The notes under the pieces are model-generated. The model was not told the DNA's origin and did no database searches. It saw only the letters and a list, made by a program, of their open reading frames with translations. A DNA stretch of 18,324 bases from Spirochaetes bacterium RIFOXYC1_FULL_54_7 (lineage in GTDB: Bacteria; Spirochaetota; Spirochaetia; Treponematales; UBA12059), in contig MIBM01000437.1 of assembly GCA_001830645.1 (NCBI GenBank), positions 1-18,324 on the forward strand, read 5' to 3'. Positions 1 through 7,065 of this stretch are shown here, piece after piece. The translations under genes were made by a program, and so were the position numbers. Position 1 is the first letter of the stretch; each line of letters starts with the position of its first letter.

Positions 1-1
1 G

Positions 2-853
2 CCATCGGCTATGGATACACTCGCTGGATTCTTCGGGAGGACCGTCGGCAAGACCGTTGGCAAGGATGGACTTGCTTGGAAGGATCTGGGCAGACTGGAA
101 GGTCTGGACCGTATTTCTGAGGTCGGCGTCCTGTTTAGAAAACTTGAATCAGACCATATTGAAGCCATGCGTGATCGATTCTCCGGTTCCCAGAAAGAGC
201 GGGCAGAGCGGGATACGGCAGCGAAGGCATCCACACCTAAAGCCCAAGCTACCAAAAATGCCGGATCCCTGGAGGCATCAAGTGCCAAACCGGAAGTAAC
301 CGCGCCAAAACCTGAGCCTGCCCCGAAACCGGCACCTTATGCCGACTTGTCAGTGGAGGAGCGTTTTGCCAAGCTGATCGATCTGAGGGTTGCCAAGATA
401 ATCAAGATCGAGAGGCATCCAAAAGCCGACAAGTTGTACATAGAAACTCTCGATGATGGCAGCGGACAGGAACGGGTGATCGTATCTGGTCTTGTACCGT
501 TCTACAAAGAGGAAGAATTACTTGGCAAGCATATTGTTCTGGTCAACAATCTGAAACCGGCAAAACTCCGCGGGGTTGAGTCCAGGGGCATGCTTCTTGC
601 AGCATCTGTCGATGGGGCTGACGGTAAGGAAGTCGTGGAAGTGATCGATGCCTCCTGGGCAAGTCCTGGTACCAGACTGGTGCTGACCGGCCAGGATCCA
701 GCGGTGCCTGCGGAGGAGCAGATCGAAGTGGACGCTTTCTTCTCGGTACCCATACGTGCCGTTGGAGGAGCTGTCCTTGTTGGCTCGAAGGCGCTTGGGG
801 CAAACTCACGGTCTTGCATGACAACCTGTGTTGTGGATGGGAATGTTGGCTGA
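2..853 (+). CDS. metG: Methionyl-tRNA synthetase, C-terminal part (5' end outside window)
   Basis: Only the C-terminal part of a class I methionyl-tRNA synthetase is present; the frame is open to the window edge, so the ATG at 11 is internal. Three parts are visible. First comes the end of the anticodon-binding helical domain, with the family-like 'VGVLFRKLE' stretch at about residues 39-47 counted from position 11. Next is a linker of about 50 residues rich in Ala, Lys, Pro and Glu (about 60-110). Last is a Trbp111/EMAP-type OB-fold tRNA-binding domain from about residue 113, with 'DLRVAKI', 'HPKADKLY', 'VSGL' and 'SRGMLLAA'. MetRS charges tRNA-Met in the cytoplasm, and the fused domain increases general tRNA affinity and supports dimerisation in many bacteria. 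The stop is TGA at 851-853. The domain order is clear. The catalytic N-terminus cannot be assessed. Confidence 0.93.
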   Translation, partial: PSAMDTLAGFFGRTVGKTVGKDGLAWKDLGRLEGLDRISEVGVLFRKLESDHIEAMRDRFSGSQKERAERDTAAKASTPKAQATKNAGSLEASSAKPEVTAPKPEPAPKPAPYADLSVEERFAKLIDLRVAKIIKIERHPKADKLYIETLDDGSGQERVIVSGLVPFYKEEELLGKHIVLVNNLKPAKLRGVESRGMLLAASVDGADGKEVVEVIDASWASPGTRLVLTGQDPAVPAEEQIEVDAFFSVPIRAVGGAVLVGSKALGANSRSCMTTCVVDGNVG

Positions 854-865
854 TACCATGTCGTC

Positions 866-936
866 ATGTATGAATATATATATCCTAGTACTTAAAGATT
901 CGCCGAAGCCAAATTTATGTATCTAGTATCATACAT
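866..936. repeat. AT-rich metG-femX spacer with inverted and direct 8-mers
   Basis: The 109-bp spacer is strikingly AT-rich next to its neighbours, with a TATATATA core near 875-881. It holds a perfect 8-bp inverted repeat, ATGTATGA at 866-873 and TCATACAT at 929-936. The 8-mer GTCATGTA also occurs twice in direct orientation, at 863-870 and 943-950; the second copy runs straight into the femX ribosome binding site. A CATAAT box at 934-939 could serve as a -10 element, but no convincing -35 is seen. It may hold the femX promoter or an operator; function is not known. Confidence 0.35.
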
Positions 937-962
937 AATGATGTCATGTAAGGGGTTGTGTT

Positions 963-2123
963 GTGACTTTATTGCCCATCCAGGATGGTAACACCGCCAT
1001 GCCTCCGACAATCTTTTTGCAAAGCAGATTCTGGGCTGGGTTTAAATGCGCAAACGGGTGGTCCAGCATCCGTTTACTGGTAAACACCGATGATGAAGCC
1101 TCTGATGCAACTCTTGTTGGAGACGGAGGAATAGTACCCTATGAGGTTTCTGTCTTGTTCCGGAAGCTGATCTGGTCTTTTACCTTCGCTTACGTGCCTC
1201 ATGGACCGGAGACAATATACAGAAAAGAATCCTCCCAGAATCACCTGGAACGTTTGGGCAAATCCCTGAAGGCGTGGTTACCACGATCATGCATGTTCAT
1301 CCGCTTCGATCCGGGATGGTACACTGCGGGTATTGAAACCGAAAGTACTGGACGACCTGTATTTTTTCCTCCTTTGTTGAAAGCCTCGGATGTACAACCT
1401 CCTGATACGGTAGTGCTGGATCTGTCCTGCACCAAAGATGAAATGCTGGCCAGAATGAAGCCCAAATGGCGGTACAACATCAAGCTGGCTGAGAAAAAAA
1501 ACATCGTGATCGCTGAAGAAGGATATGCTGCGCTGGATACATTCTACAGCCTTTACCAGCAGACTGCTGCAAGGGATCGTATCTCTGTCCATCCAAAAAG
1601 CTATTACGGGAAGTTGTTCGAACTTGCATTAAAGAATAAACTCTCCGATACCCAATCAGCAGGTGATCAGTCAGCCGAAGGACGATCCGGAGATGCTGGG
1701 AAATGGACATCAGGAACACGGGGAGAGCCAGTGCCTGATTTACGCCTCTGGGTTGCCCGGCATGAAGGCCAGGCCTTGGCAGTCATCGTCACTTTGTTTT
1801 ATGGTACCACTGCTACTTATTTGTACGGAGCCTCCTCGGATGAAAAACGAAATCTGATGCCTGCCTACGCTCTGCAATGGGCTGCTATAACGTCGGCCAA
1901 AGCCGCCGGTTGCCTTGAATACGACATGTACGGCATTCCCCCTAACAACGATGAAAATCATCCGATGGCAGGCTTGTATCGCTTCAAGACCGGTTTTGGC
2001 GGTGAATTGCGGCACTATCCCGGCGCCTGGGATTATGTATATCTACCTAGGGTATATTTCCTGTTCCGTGCAGCAGAACGATTACGTCTGCTGTGGCATA
2101 AGAAGCTCAGGAAAATCCGTTGA
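963..2123 (+). CDS. femX: FemAB/FemX-family peptidoglycan interpeptide aminoacyltransferase
   Basis: This 386-residue protein belongs to the FemAB family (paired GNAT-like folds), which uses aminoacyl-tRNA to add Gly, Ser or Ala to the side chain of the stem-peptide diamino acid of lipid II at the inner membrane face. Family features include the N-terminal 'FLQSRFWAGFK', the central 'MKPKWRYNIKLAEKK', 'YQQTAARD', 'ATYLYGASSDEKRNLMPAYALQW' (given here as a guide, residues about 280-302) and the C-terminal 'YDMYGIPP' with 'HPMAGLYRFKTGFGGE'. The start is GTG, chosen because AAGGGG at 950-955 lies 7 nt upstream and because it keeps the conserved 'FLQSRFW' near the N-terminus. A polar, Ser/Gly/Gln-rich insert of about 30 residues (about 226-256) lies in the second domain. 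Spirochaetes with ornithine-containing peptidoglycan commonly carry such enzymes. The amino acid added cannot be read from sequence. Confidence 0.88.
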   Translation: MTLLPIQDGNTAMPPTIFLQSRFWAGFKCANGWSSIRLLVNTDDEASDATLVGDGGIVPYEVSVLFRKLIWSFTFAYVPHGPETIYRKESSQNHLERLGKSLKAWLPRSCMFIRFDPGWYTAGIETESTGRPVFFPPLLKASDVQPPDTVVLDLSCTKDEMLARMKPKWRYNIKLAEKKNIVIAEEGYAALDTFYSLYQQTAARDRISVHPKSYYGKLFELALKNKLSDTQSAGDQSAEGRSGDAGKWTSGTRGEPVPDLRLWVARHEGQALAVIVTLFYGTTATYLYGASSDEKRNLMPAYALQWAAITSAKAAGCLEYDMYGIPPNNDENHPMAGLYRFKTGFGGELRHYPGAWDYVYLPRVYFLFRAAERLRLLWHKKLRKIR

Positions 2124-2161
2124 TAGCCTTCCTTGTTGCACGAGGCTCCTTCGGTTGAAAG

Positions 2162-2198
2162 AAAAGGGGCAACTACCCAAGTGGTAATCACCCCTTTC
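2162..2198. terminator. Hairpin between convergent genes, probable bidirectional terminator
   Basis: AAAGGGG at 2163-2169 pairs with CCCCTTT at 2191-2197. An inner helix (ACTAC at 2172-2176 with GTGGT at 2181-2185, one G-U pair) closes on a short loop. On the - strand the 3' arm continues into a T-rich tail (CCCCTTTTCTTTC), so it probably terminates the carboxyltransferase gene that ends at 2281. It may also stop femX, which ends at 2123. The internal loop and modest tail make it weaker than a textbook terminator. Confidence 0.5.
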
Positions 2199-2280
2199 AA
2201 TGTCAGCAAAAACAATAAGTTGTATTTCATCATTCATCTTGGTGACTTGGCTGTTTGCCACACCACTGGATGTTGTGATT

Positions 2281-3945
2281 TCAGGCTTCCATAGCCAAGC
2301 TCAGGTTTTCCCAGAAAGCCTGAGGATAAGGCCCCTCGTCAGGCTCCGGCTCGGGGGGTAGGGATGCCAGGTAGTCCTTGAAGGATGCTTCCCGCACGCC
2401 CCGCAGGAACTTGTCTGCCACACTTGGAAAGAGTTCCAGCAGGAGTTCTTCCTTTTCATCAGTAGCCAGGTGCACTCCACCAAATTCCGGGATCTCCGGA
2501 TTCGGTTGCTTCTTGTATTTTGATGTATCATAGGGCGTTTCTTCCCGCACACCGGCTATCTTCTGCCTGAACTCCGGATCGATGGCAAAAGGAGTCCGTC
2601 CATATGATCCTTTTACAAGCTCGACGAAATTTTTGGATACATTGGAATAGAATGGCTTGCCCTGAGCCTTGTCTACTATGCAGTTCACTGCTTGGACTCC
2701 GACTATCTGGCTGGTAGGCGTCACCAGGGGAGGGACACCTGCATCAAGCCTGACCTGGGGAACGATATGGAGTACTTCATCCAGATGGTGTTCCAGTTTC
2801 ATTTCCTGGAGCTGGGACATCATATTGGTATACATGCCGCCTGGAATTTGTGCCCTCTGCACGATCTTGTCGGGTTCCGGATAATTGAAACTTGCTTCTA
2901 TGAGCTGGCACAGACGCAGGGTTTCGTCAGCTTTGCCAGCCACAGCTGCTTCGGCTGCTCCATCCAGCAAGGACGCCAGTTCCGGGGCAGGAGTGTAATC
3001 CGAAAGGTCGACTTCTGGAGGCAGGCGTTTGTACTGGTCGAATTTTACCAGGTCACCGCGAATATCCTTCAATTCTCTGTTGATCTTGCCCGCTGCAGCC
3101 TTGTCCACTCCGGTATCGATGCCAAGCCTGTCTGCCAGGAGTTGAATAATCTCGTAGGCTGGAGCCGCTGGTCCGCCAGAAAAATTCATGATGACAGTGT
3201 CAATGATGTCGACACCGTTGACCATGGCCATAAGCAAGCTGGCGGTACCATAACCGGGGGTACAATGGGTGTGCAGATCGATGGGCACGCCAACTTCATT
3301 TTTCAGGGTTTTTATAAGCTCGGCGCTTGTTGCCGGTTCTACAAGACCAGCCATGTCCTTGATGGTGATCATGTCCGCGCCAGCAGCAGCGAGTTCCTTG
3401 GCCTTGTGAACAAAATAAGGAACACCAAACAGTTCGCCAGGAAGTTTCTTGCCTCTCAGAAAACTGCTTACCCGCTCTTTGAAGGTAAATTTCGGGTCAA
3501 CCGTGTAACAGACGGCGCAGTCGGCCATGCCGCCGTTCTCCTTCACGAAGCGGATCGTGCTGGTCATATTGTCGATATCATTGAGGGCATCGAAGACCCG
3601 CATGATGTCTATGCCTGATTTGACTGAATTACGGCAGAAACCCTCGATTACCGAGTCCGGATACGGGTTGTATCCAAAAAGGTTGCGTCCCCTGGATAAG
3701 GCCGTCAACTTGGAGACGCCGGCAACACCATCACGGATGCTTTCAAGACGAGCCCAGGGGCTTTCATTTAAAAAGCGCATGACTGAATCGGGTACCGCTC
3801 CGCCCCAGACTTCCATTGCATAAAATTTTGCTTCCCGGTAGTAGGGCAGGACTCTATCCACCTGTGCTTGATTCATCCTGGTGGCGAACTGGGATTGTTG
3901 GCCGTCACGAAGCGTGAGGTCGCGTATCGACAGTCGCTTGTTCAT
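2281..3945 (-). CDS. Biotin-dependent carboxyltransferase, 5S/PycB/OadA type, without biotin domain
   Basis: This 554-residue protein matches the pyruvate carboxylase subunit B / oxaloacetate decarboxylase alpha / transcarboxylase 5S family, which moves CO2 between carboxybiotin and pyruvate. The DRE-TIM-like barrel motifs are present: 'LTLRDGQQS' with D14, 'ITIKDMAG' with K196 (the carbamylated Lys of the family) and 'DLHTHCTPG' with metal ligands H225 and H227. The conserved PYC/OADA domain follows ('GGMYTNMMSQL', about residue 390). The protein ends without the Ala/Pro linker and biotinyl domain (EAMKM) found in many OadA proteins, so it needs a separate carrier; the one at 12794-13174 is the obvious partner. 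About 20 extra residues sit in the barrel before K196, compared with P. shermanii 5S. The ATG at 3943-3945 was chosen over upstream in-frame ATGs because a perfect AAGGAGG lies 7 nt before it. It is transcribed divergently from the kor-mcm-mmd operon. Oxaloacetate decarboxylase alpha is the alternative name. Confidence 0.87.
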   Translation of the reverse strand: MNKRLSIRDLTLRDGQQSQFATRMNQAQVDRVLPYYREAKFYAMEVWGGAVPDSVMRFLNESPWARLESIRDGVAGVSKLTALSRGRNLFGYNPYPDSVIEGFCRNSVKSGIDIMRVFDALNDIDNMTSTIRFVKENGGMADCAVCYTVDPKFTFKERVSSFLRGKKLPGELFGVPYFVHKAKELAAAGADMITIKDMAGLVEPATSAELIKTLKNEVGVPIDLHTHCTPGYGTASLLMAMVNGVDIIDTVIMNFSGGPAAPAYEIIQLLADRLGIDTGVDKAAAGKINRELKDIRGDLVKFDQYKRLPPEVDLSDYTPAPELASLLDGAAEAAVAGKADETLRLCQLIEASFNYPEPDKIVQRAQIPGGMYTNMMSQLQEMKLEHHLDEVLHIVPQVRLDAGVPPLVTPTSQIVGVQAVNCIVDKAQGKPFYSNVSKNFVELVKGSYGRTPFAIDPEFRQKIAGVREETPYDTSKYKKQPNPEIPEFGGVHLATDEKEELLLELFPSVADKFLRGVREASFKDYLASLPPEPEPDEGPYPQAFWENLSLAMEA

Positions 3946-3952
3946 GTGCATT

Positions 3953-3959
3953 CCTCCTT
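3953..3959 (-). promoter_or_regulatory. Shine-Dalgarno that decides the 5S carboxyltransferase start
   Basis: On the - strand the sequence AAGGAGG is followed by 7 nt and then the ATG at 3943-3945. An upstream in-frame ATG lies only 1 nt from this site, and two others lie before it, so they are unlikely starts. The 18-residue N-terminal extension they would add has no family counterpart that I recognise. Confidence 0.8.
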
Positions 3960-4003
3960 GCCTCAGGTTCATGGACTGATCCTGATCCTGTAGGCGCAAT
4001 CAT

Positions 4004-4032
4004 AGTATACAGTAAAAGTGAAGTTCATGAAA
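4004..4032 (-). promoter_or_regulatory. Candidate promoter of the 5S carboxyltransferase gene
   Basis: On the - strand a good -10 box, TATACT (4004-4009), is preceded at about 17 nt by only a poor -35 match (TTTCAT). It would start transcription near 3997, about 50 nt before the gene. A poor -35 with a good -10 fits an activator-dependent promoter, and a 9-bp inverted repeat lies centred near -59. Prediction only. Confidence 0.35.
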
Positions 4033-4041
4033 GACACAATA

Positions 4042-4070
4042 CTTGAAACGATTTAGCTAGACGTTTCAAG
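4042..4070. promoter_or_regulatory. Perfect 9-bp inverted repeat, candidate operator shared by divergent promoters
   Basis: CTTGAAACG (4042-4050) and CGTTTCAAG (4062-4070) form a perfect inverted repeat with an 11-nt spacer, so the half-site centres are 20 nt apart, about two helical turns. The spacer contains the small palindrome TAGCTA. The element lies in the intergenic region between the 5S carboxyltransferase gene and korD, and its centre (4056) is about 57-59 nt from the predicted start sites of both divergent AT-rich -10 boxes. No T-tract follows it, so it does not look like a terminator. A dimeric regulator site is the likely reading; the regulator is unknown. Confidence 0.5.
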
Positions 4071-4100
4071 GAATGACTACTAAATTTCATTATTTGCCAC

Positions 4101-4106
4101 TATAAT
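4101..4106 (+). promoter_or_regulatory. Candidate -10 box (TATAAT) upstream of the kor operon
   Basis: This is a perfect TATAAT with no good -35 at 16-18 nt upstream. It could belong to an activator-dependent promoter served by the inverted repeat at 4042-4070. The stretch is AT-rich, so a chance match is possible. Confidence 0.3.
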
Positions 4107-4119
4107 GCCAAATAGCACT

Positions 4120-4148
4120 TTGACATGCTAGGCTTCATAGGGTATGCT
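4120..4148 (+). promoter_or_regulatory. Candidate sigma-70-type promoter of the kor-mcm-mmd operon
   Basis: A perfect TTGACA (4120-4125) is followed by exactly 17 nt and TATGCT (4143-4148, four of six matches to TATAAT). It would start transcription near 4155 and leave a leader of about 100 nt before korD. No riboswitch fold, including no B12-box-like element, was recognised in the leader; only a short GGTTTTAACC palindrome is seen at 4211-4220. Confidence 0.5.
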
Positions 4149-4258
4149 GAACATCAAGATCCGTAATTTTACCATGCCGGTCTCACCTTATGGCCCAACG
4201 AAACGGTCGAGGTTTTAACCGAAACTGGAAAATACGGACAAAACCAAGAGTGAAGGCT

Positions 4259-4534
4259 ATGAGCGAACAGAAGAAATCCTTCGAGCACATTGTTCGGGAG
4301 CGCTGGTGCAAAGGCTGCAATATTTGTGTCGCCTTCTGCCCCAAGCAGGTCCTCGCGCTCCGGAATGGCAAAGTTTACGCGGCCCATCCTGAACTATGTA
4401 TTGGATGTCGCCTTTGTGAAATTCGCTGTCCGGACTTCGCCATTGAAATTCATGAAAAAGGTGTGCAAAAGCCGGAAAGCCAGGATGCTTCCGACGTAGA
4501 TCACACGATTCCGCCGGAGGCCAAGCATGCCTAG
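4259..4534 (+). CDS. korD: 2-oxoacid:ferredoxin oxidoreductase, ferredoxin-like delta subunit
   Basis: This 91-residue protein with two [4Fe-4S] motifs is the electron-transfer subunit of a four-subunit 2-oxoacid:ferredoxin oxidoreductase. Cluster one uses C17, C20, C23 and C27 ('CKGCNICVAFCP'), and cluster two uses C47, C50, C53 and C57 ('CIGCRLCEIRCP'). An in-frame ATG at 4190 would add 23 basic residues, but it has no Shine-Dalgarno. The ATG at 4259 has a purine-rich GAGTGAAGG just upstream and gives the usual family length. It is the first gene of the operon and overlaps korA by 8 nt. The complex oxidatively decarboxylates a 2-oxoacid to its acyl-CoA in the cytoplasm. The D-A-B-G order and the downstream succinyl-CoA-using mutase favour 2-oxoglutarate. 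Indolepyruvate or 2-oxoisovalerate enzymes of related architecture are the alternatives. Confidence 0.88.
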   Translation: MSEQKKSFEHIVRERWCKGCNICVAFCPKQVLALRNGKVYAAHPELCIGCRLCEIRCPDFAIEIHEKGVQKPESQDASDVDHTIPPEAKHA

Positions 4535-5660
4535 TGTAAAATTGATGCAGGGAAACGAGGCCTGTACTCTTGGTGCACTGACCGCAGGGCTCGATTTTTT
4601 TGCTGGTTATCCAATAACACCTTCAACGGAAATCGCTGAGTTATGTGCCGAGGAATTGCCAAAAGTCGGCGGCAAGTTCATCCAGATGGAAGACGAGATA
4701 GCCTCCATGGCGGCCATAATCGGTGCATCCCTTACTGGTCGCAAGGCTATGACCGCAACCAGCGGCCCGGGATTCTCACTGATGCAGGAGAACATCGGCT
4801 ATGCCTCCCTTGCTGAGGTTCCTGTCGTCATTATAAATGTTCAGCGTGTTGGCCCTTCTACTGGTATGCCTACTTCTCCCTCTCAGGGCGAGGTCATGCA
4901 AGCCCGATGGGGAACCCATGGCGATCATCCTGTTGTTGTCCTTGCCCCGGGGAATGTCAAGGAATGCTTCGACCTTACGGTCAAGGCTTTCAATATCGCC
5001 GAGGATTATCGTATACCGGTAGTGGTACTCACCGATGAAGTAATCGGACACATGCGTGAAAAAGTCGTGTTGCCTGACTTCGAAACCGTGAAGGTAACCA
5101 GACGCAAGGCTCCTGCAAGTCCCGGTGGTTACAAACCTTATGAAGCGGACCCTGATGGCGGTGTTCCGTTGATGGCCTCCTTCGGACAGGGCTACCGGTA
5201 CCACGTTACTGGATTGTTCCATGATGAGACTGGTTTCCCATCCAACAGGGGCGATGTTGCCGACGTTCTGATACGCAGGCTCATGAAAAAGGTTGAGAAC
5301 GCTGAGCCCCTCATCAGGGATTATGCCACTGAATCCATAGAAGATTGTGAAATTCTTGTGGTTGCTTTCGGTTCATCGGCCATGTCATCCCTCTCGGCCG
5401 TTCGCCAGGCCAGGGCAAAAGGAATAAAAGTCGGCCTGTTCCGGCCCAAGACCATCTGGCCTTTCCCTGAAGAACCTCTCCGTGAACTGTCCTCACAGGT
5501 TAAACGTGTGATAGTGCCAGAGATGAACTTGGGCCAGCTCGTGCTCGAGATAGAGCGGGTCATCGGTTGCCGCGCGCCGGTTGAACGCCTTTCAAAGGTT
5601 AACGGTGAATTATTCAAGCCTGAAGAAATCCTTTTTGTCATCATGGGAGGCGAGAAATGA
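4527..5660 (+). CDS. korA: 2-oxoacid:ferredoxin oxidoreductase alpha subunit
   Basis: This 377-residue protein is the alpha (pyrimidine-domain) subunit of the 2-oxoacid:ferredoxin oxidoreductase family. The hallmark 'YPITPS' is at residues 28-33, followed by 'QMEDEIASM' and 'TSGPGFSLM', which contribute to thiamin diphosphate binding and activation. A C-terminal domain from about residue 265 resembles the transketolase C-terminal domain ('LVVAFGSSAMS', 'LFRPKTIWPFP'). Its GGAGG ribosome site lies inside the end of korD, 6 nt before the ATG, so the two genes are translationally coupled. It also overlaps korB by 4 nt (ATGA). The length is normal for KorA and no residue appears to be missing. 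Assignment to 2-oxoglutarate rests on gene context, since alpha subunits for other 2-oxoacids share these motifs. Confidence 0.92.
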   Translation: MPSVKLMQGNEACTLGALTAGLDFFAGYPITPSTEIAELCAEELPKVGGKFIQMEDEIASMAAIIGASLTGRKAMTATSGPGFSLMQENIGYASLAEVPVVIINVQRVGPSTGMPTSPSQGEVMQARWGTHGDHPVVVLAPGNVKECFDLTVKAFNIAEDYRIPVVVLTDEVIGHMREKVVLPDFETVKVTRRKAPASPGGYKPYEADPDGGVPLMASFGQGYRYHVTGLFHDETGFPSNRGDVADVLIRRLMKKVENAEPLIRDYATESIEDCEILVVAFGSSAMSSLSAVRQARAKGIKVGLFRPKTIWPFPEEPLRELSSQVKRVIVPEMNLGQLVLEIERVIGCRAPVERLSKVNGELFKPEEILFVIMGGEK

Positions 5661-6517
5661 GCGACAGCCTCAAATATTTCCGGGAAAACAGACTTCCACA
5701 TATCTGGTGCCCTGGTTGCGGGCATGGGACGGTAACCGGTGCTCTTGTGCGGGCCATAGCGAAGCTTAAGCTGGATAAAAACAAGATTGTGGTGGTCTCC
5801 GGCATTGGCTGTTCCAGTCGTGCTCCAGGTTACCTTGATTTTGATACACTCCATACAACCCACGGCAGGGCCTTGGCCTTTGCTACCGGTATCAAGCTGT
5901 CTAGACCCGAGCTGAAGGTCATAGTCATGACAGGTGATGGCGACTGTACTGCCATAGGTGGAAATCACTTCATACATGCAGCCCGTCGTAATATAGACAT
6001 CACTACCATATTAATGAACAACAACATCTACGGCATGACCAGTGGCCAGTATTCACCCATGACTCCAAAGGGTATGTTAGGTACTACTGCTCCCTACGGC
6101 AATACCGAGCGAAGTTTCGATCTGGCCAAGCTGTCCATAGCAGCTGGAGCCACCTATGTAGCCCGGGCTACAGCCTACCATGCTGTCCTTCTTGAAGAAT
6201 TGATTGAAAAAGCCCTGCTCAATCCGGGTTTTTCAGTTGTCGAAGCCCTCTCACAATGTCCGACCTACTATGGTCGGAAGAACAAACTGGGCACTCCTGT
6301 GGATATGATGACCTGGTTCAAGGATCATGCTGTAAACATAAAGGCTGCGGCAGTCATGAGTCCTGAAAAGCTGGAAGGCAAATTCCTCATCGGAGAAATG
6401 CATAATTCTCCAGAACCGGAATTTACCGCTGAATATTCAGCTCTTGCAGAAGGTGTCAGAAGGAAATTCGATTCGTTCCAGGGGGGGCTACGCGAATGCG
6501 CACAGAATTCAGATTAA
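5657..6517 (+). CDS. korB: 2-oxoacid:ferredoxin oxidoreductase beta subunit (thiamin diphosphate-binding)
   Basis: This 286-residue beta subunit binds the diphosphate and Mg2+ of thiamin diphosphate. 'WCPGCGHG' lies at residues 17-24. The family motif G93-D94-G95 to N121-N122-N123 ('GDGD...NNN') is complete, followed by 'YGMTSGQYSP'. 'IGCSSRAPGY' near residue 50 is also typical. It starts in a 4-nt overlap with korA, behind GGGAGG. Near its end (6481-6487) is a run of seven G that also acts as the ribosome binding site of korG, whose start lies inside korB, giving a 22-nt overlap. The beta subunit works with KorA to form the active site and passes electrons to the KorD clusters. Confidence 0.93.
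   Translation: MSDSLKYFRENRLPHIWCPGCGHGTVTGALVRAIAKLKLDKNKIVVVSGIGCSSRAPGYLDFDTLHTTHGRALAFATGIKLSRPELKVIVMTGDGDCTAIGGNHFIHAARRNIDITTILMNNNIYGMTSGQYSPMTPKGMLGTTAPYGNTERSFDLAKLSIAAGATYVARATAYHAVLLEELIEKALLNPGFSVVEALSQCPTYYGRKNKLGTPVDMMTWFKDHAVNIKAAAVMSPEKLEGKFLIGEMHNSPEPEFTAEYSALAEGVRRKFDSFQGGLRECAQNSD
6480..6487 (+). promoter_or_regulatory. AG7 run: korG ribosome binding site inside korB, possible slippery sequence
   Basis: AGGGGGGG lies 8 nt before the korG ATG at 6496 and is the only plausible Shine-Dalgarno for it. In the korB frame the run reads CAG GGG GGG CTA. A -1 slip here would open korB directly into the korG frame without a stop. The ribosome-site role is well supported; slippage is speculation. 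Confidence 0.65.
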
Positions 6518-7035
6518 GCGGCTCTGGTGGGCAGGGACTCCTTCTCGCTGGAATCGTTTTGGCCGAAGCGGCAATACTTGAGGACAAGAATGCAGTTCAG
6601 ACCCAGAGTTATGGTCCGGAAGCCCGTGGTGGTGCATCCAAAGCCGAAGTGGTCATATCGGATGTGGATATTGATTATCCCAAGGCTACAGACCCGGATT
6701 TTCTTCTGGCACTTACCCCAGAGTCGTACAAGACCTATGGTGCTCTCATGAACAAGGGCCTGATAATTGTGGACGAATCGGTTATCCTCTCTGATGAAAT
6801 TACTGCCCGAACAGTGCGCGTCCCCATCCTTAAAACTGCATCTGAGGATTTAGGGAAAAAGGTCGTCGCAAATATCGTAGCCCTGGGCGCCCTTGCCGGC
6901 ATCTCGGGCATAGTTGGTGAAAAAACGCTGGAGCTTGCGGTAAGGCATCGTGTGCCAAAGGGTACAGAAGACCTTAACTTGAGCGCACTTCGGCGGGGAT
7001 TCGAGCTAGCCGAGACGGCCAAGGCTTCACTATAA
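6496..7035 (+). CDS. korG: 2-oxoacid:ferredoxin oxidoreductase gamma subunit
   Basis: This 179-residue protein has the gamma-subunit signature: 'GSGGQG' at residues 9-14 near the N-terminus, then 'TQSYGPEARGGASKAEV' (about residues 36-52) and 'ALTPESYK'. In this family the gamma domain binds CoA and closes the active site for acyl-CoA formation. The length is normal. It overlaps korB by 22 nt and ends 119 bp before the mutase gene, the longest gap in the operon. That gap holds a hairpin at 7066-7091. With korD, korA and korB it completes a four-subunit enzyme. Confidence 0.92.
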   Translation: MRTEFRLSGSGGQGLLLAGIVLAEAAILEDKNAVQTQSYGPEARGGASKAEVVISDVDIDYPKATDPDFLLALTPESYKTYGALMNKGLIIVDESVILSDEITARTVRVPILKTASEDLGKKVVANIVALGALAGISGIVGEKTLELAVRHRVPKGTEDLNLSALRRGFELAETAKASL

Positions 7036-7065
7036 TTGCCGAGCCGGGCTTGAAGGATTGAACGA

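Noticed and set aside
2692..3618. Long + strand reading frame of 308 codons
   Set aside because: It lies fully antisense to the well-supported 5S carboxyltransferase gene, shows no recognisable domain, and has the composition expected from an overlapping shadow frame.
4149..4258. Cobalamin riboswitch in the leader of the B12-dependent operon
   Set aside because: No B12-box-like conserved sequence or multi-stem fold was recognised; the leader is short and only a 10-nt palindrome is present.
4190..4258. N-terminal extension of korD from the ATG at 4190
   Set aside because: No Shine-Dalgarno before that ATG, the added 23 residues are basic and not family-like, and the ATG at 4259 gives the usual length.
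5321..5977. 218-codon - strand frame across the korA-korB junction
   Set aside because: Antisense to two genes with complete family motifs; no ribosome site or domain seen.
7031..7036. TATAAT at the 3' end of korG as a promoter for mcmA
   Set aside because: No -35-like sequence at 16-18 nt upstream, and it overlaps the korG stop region. A single six-base match is weak evidence.
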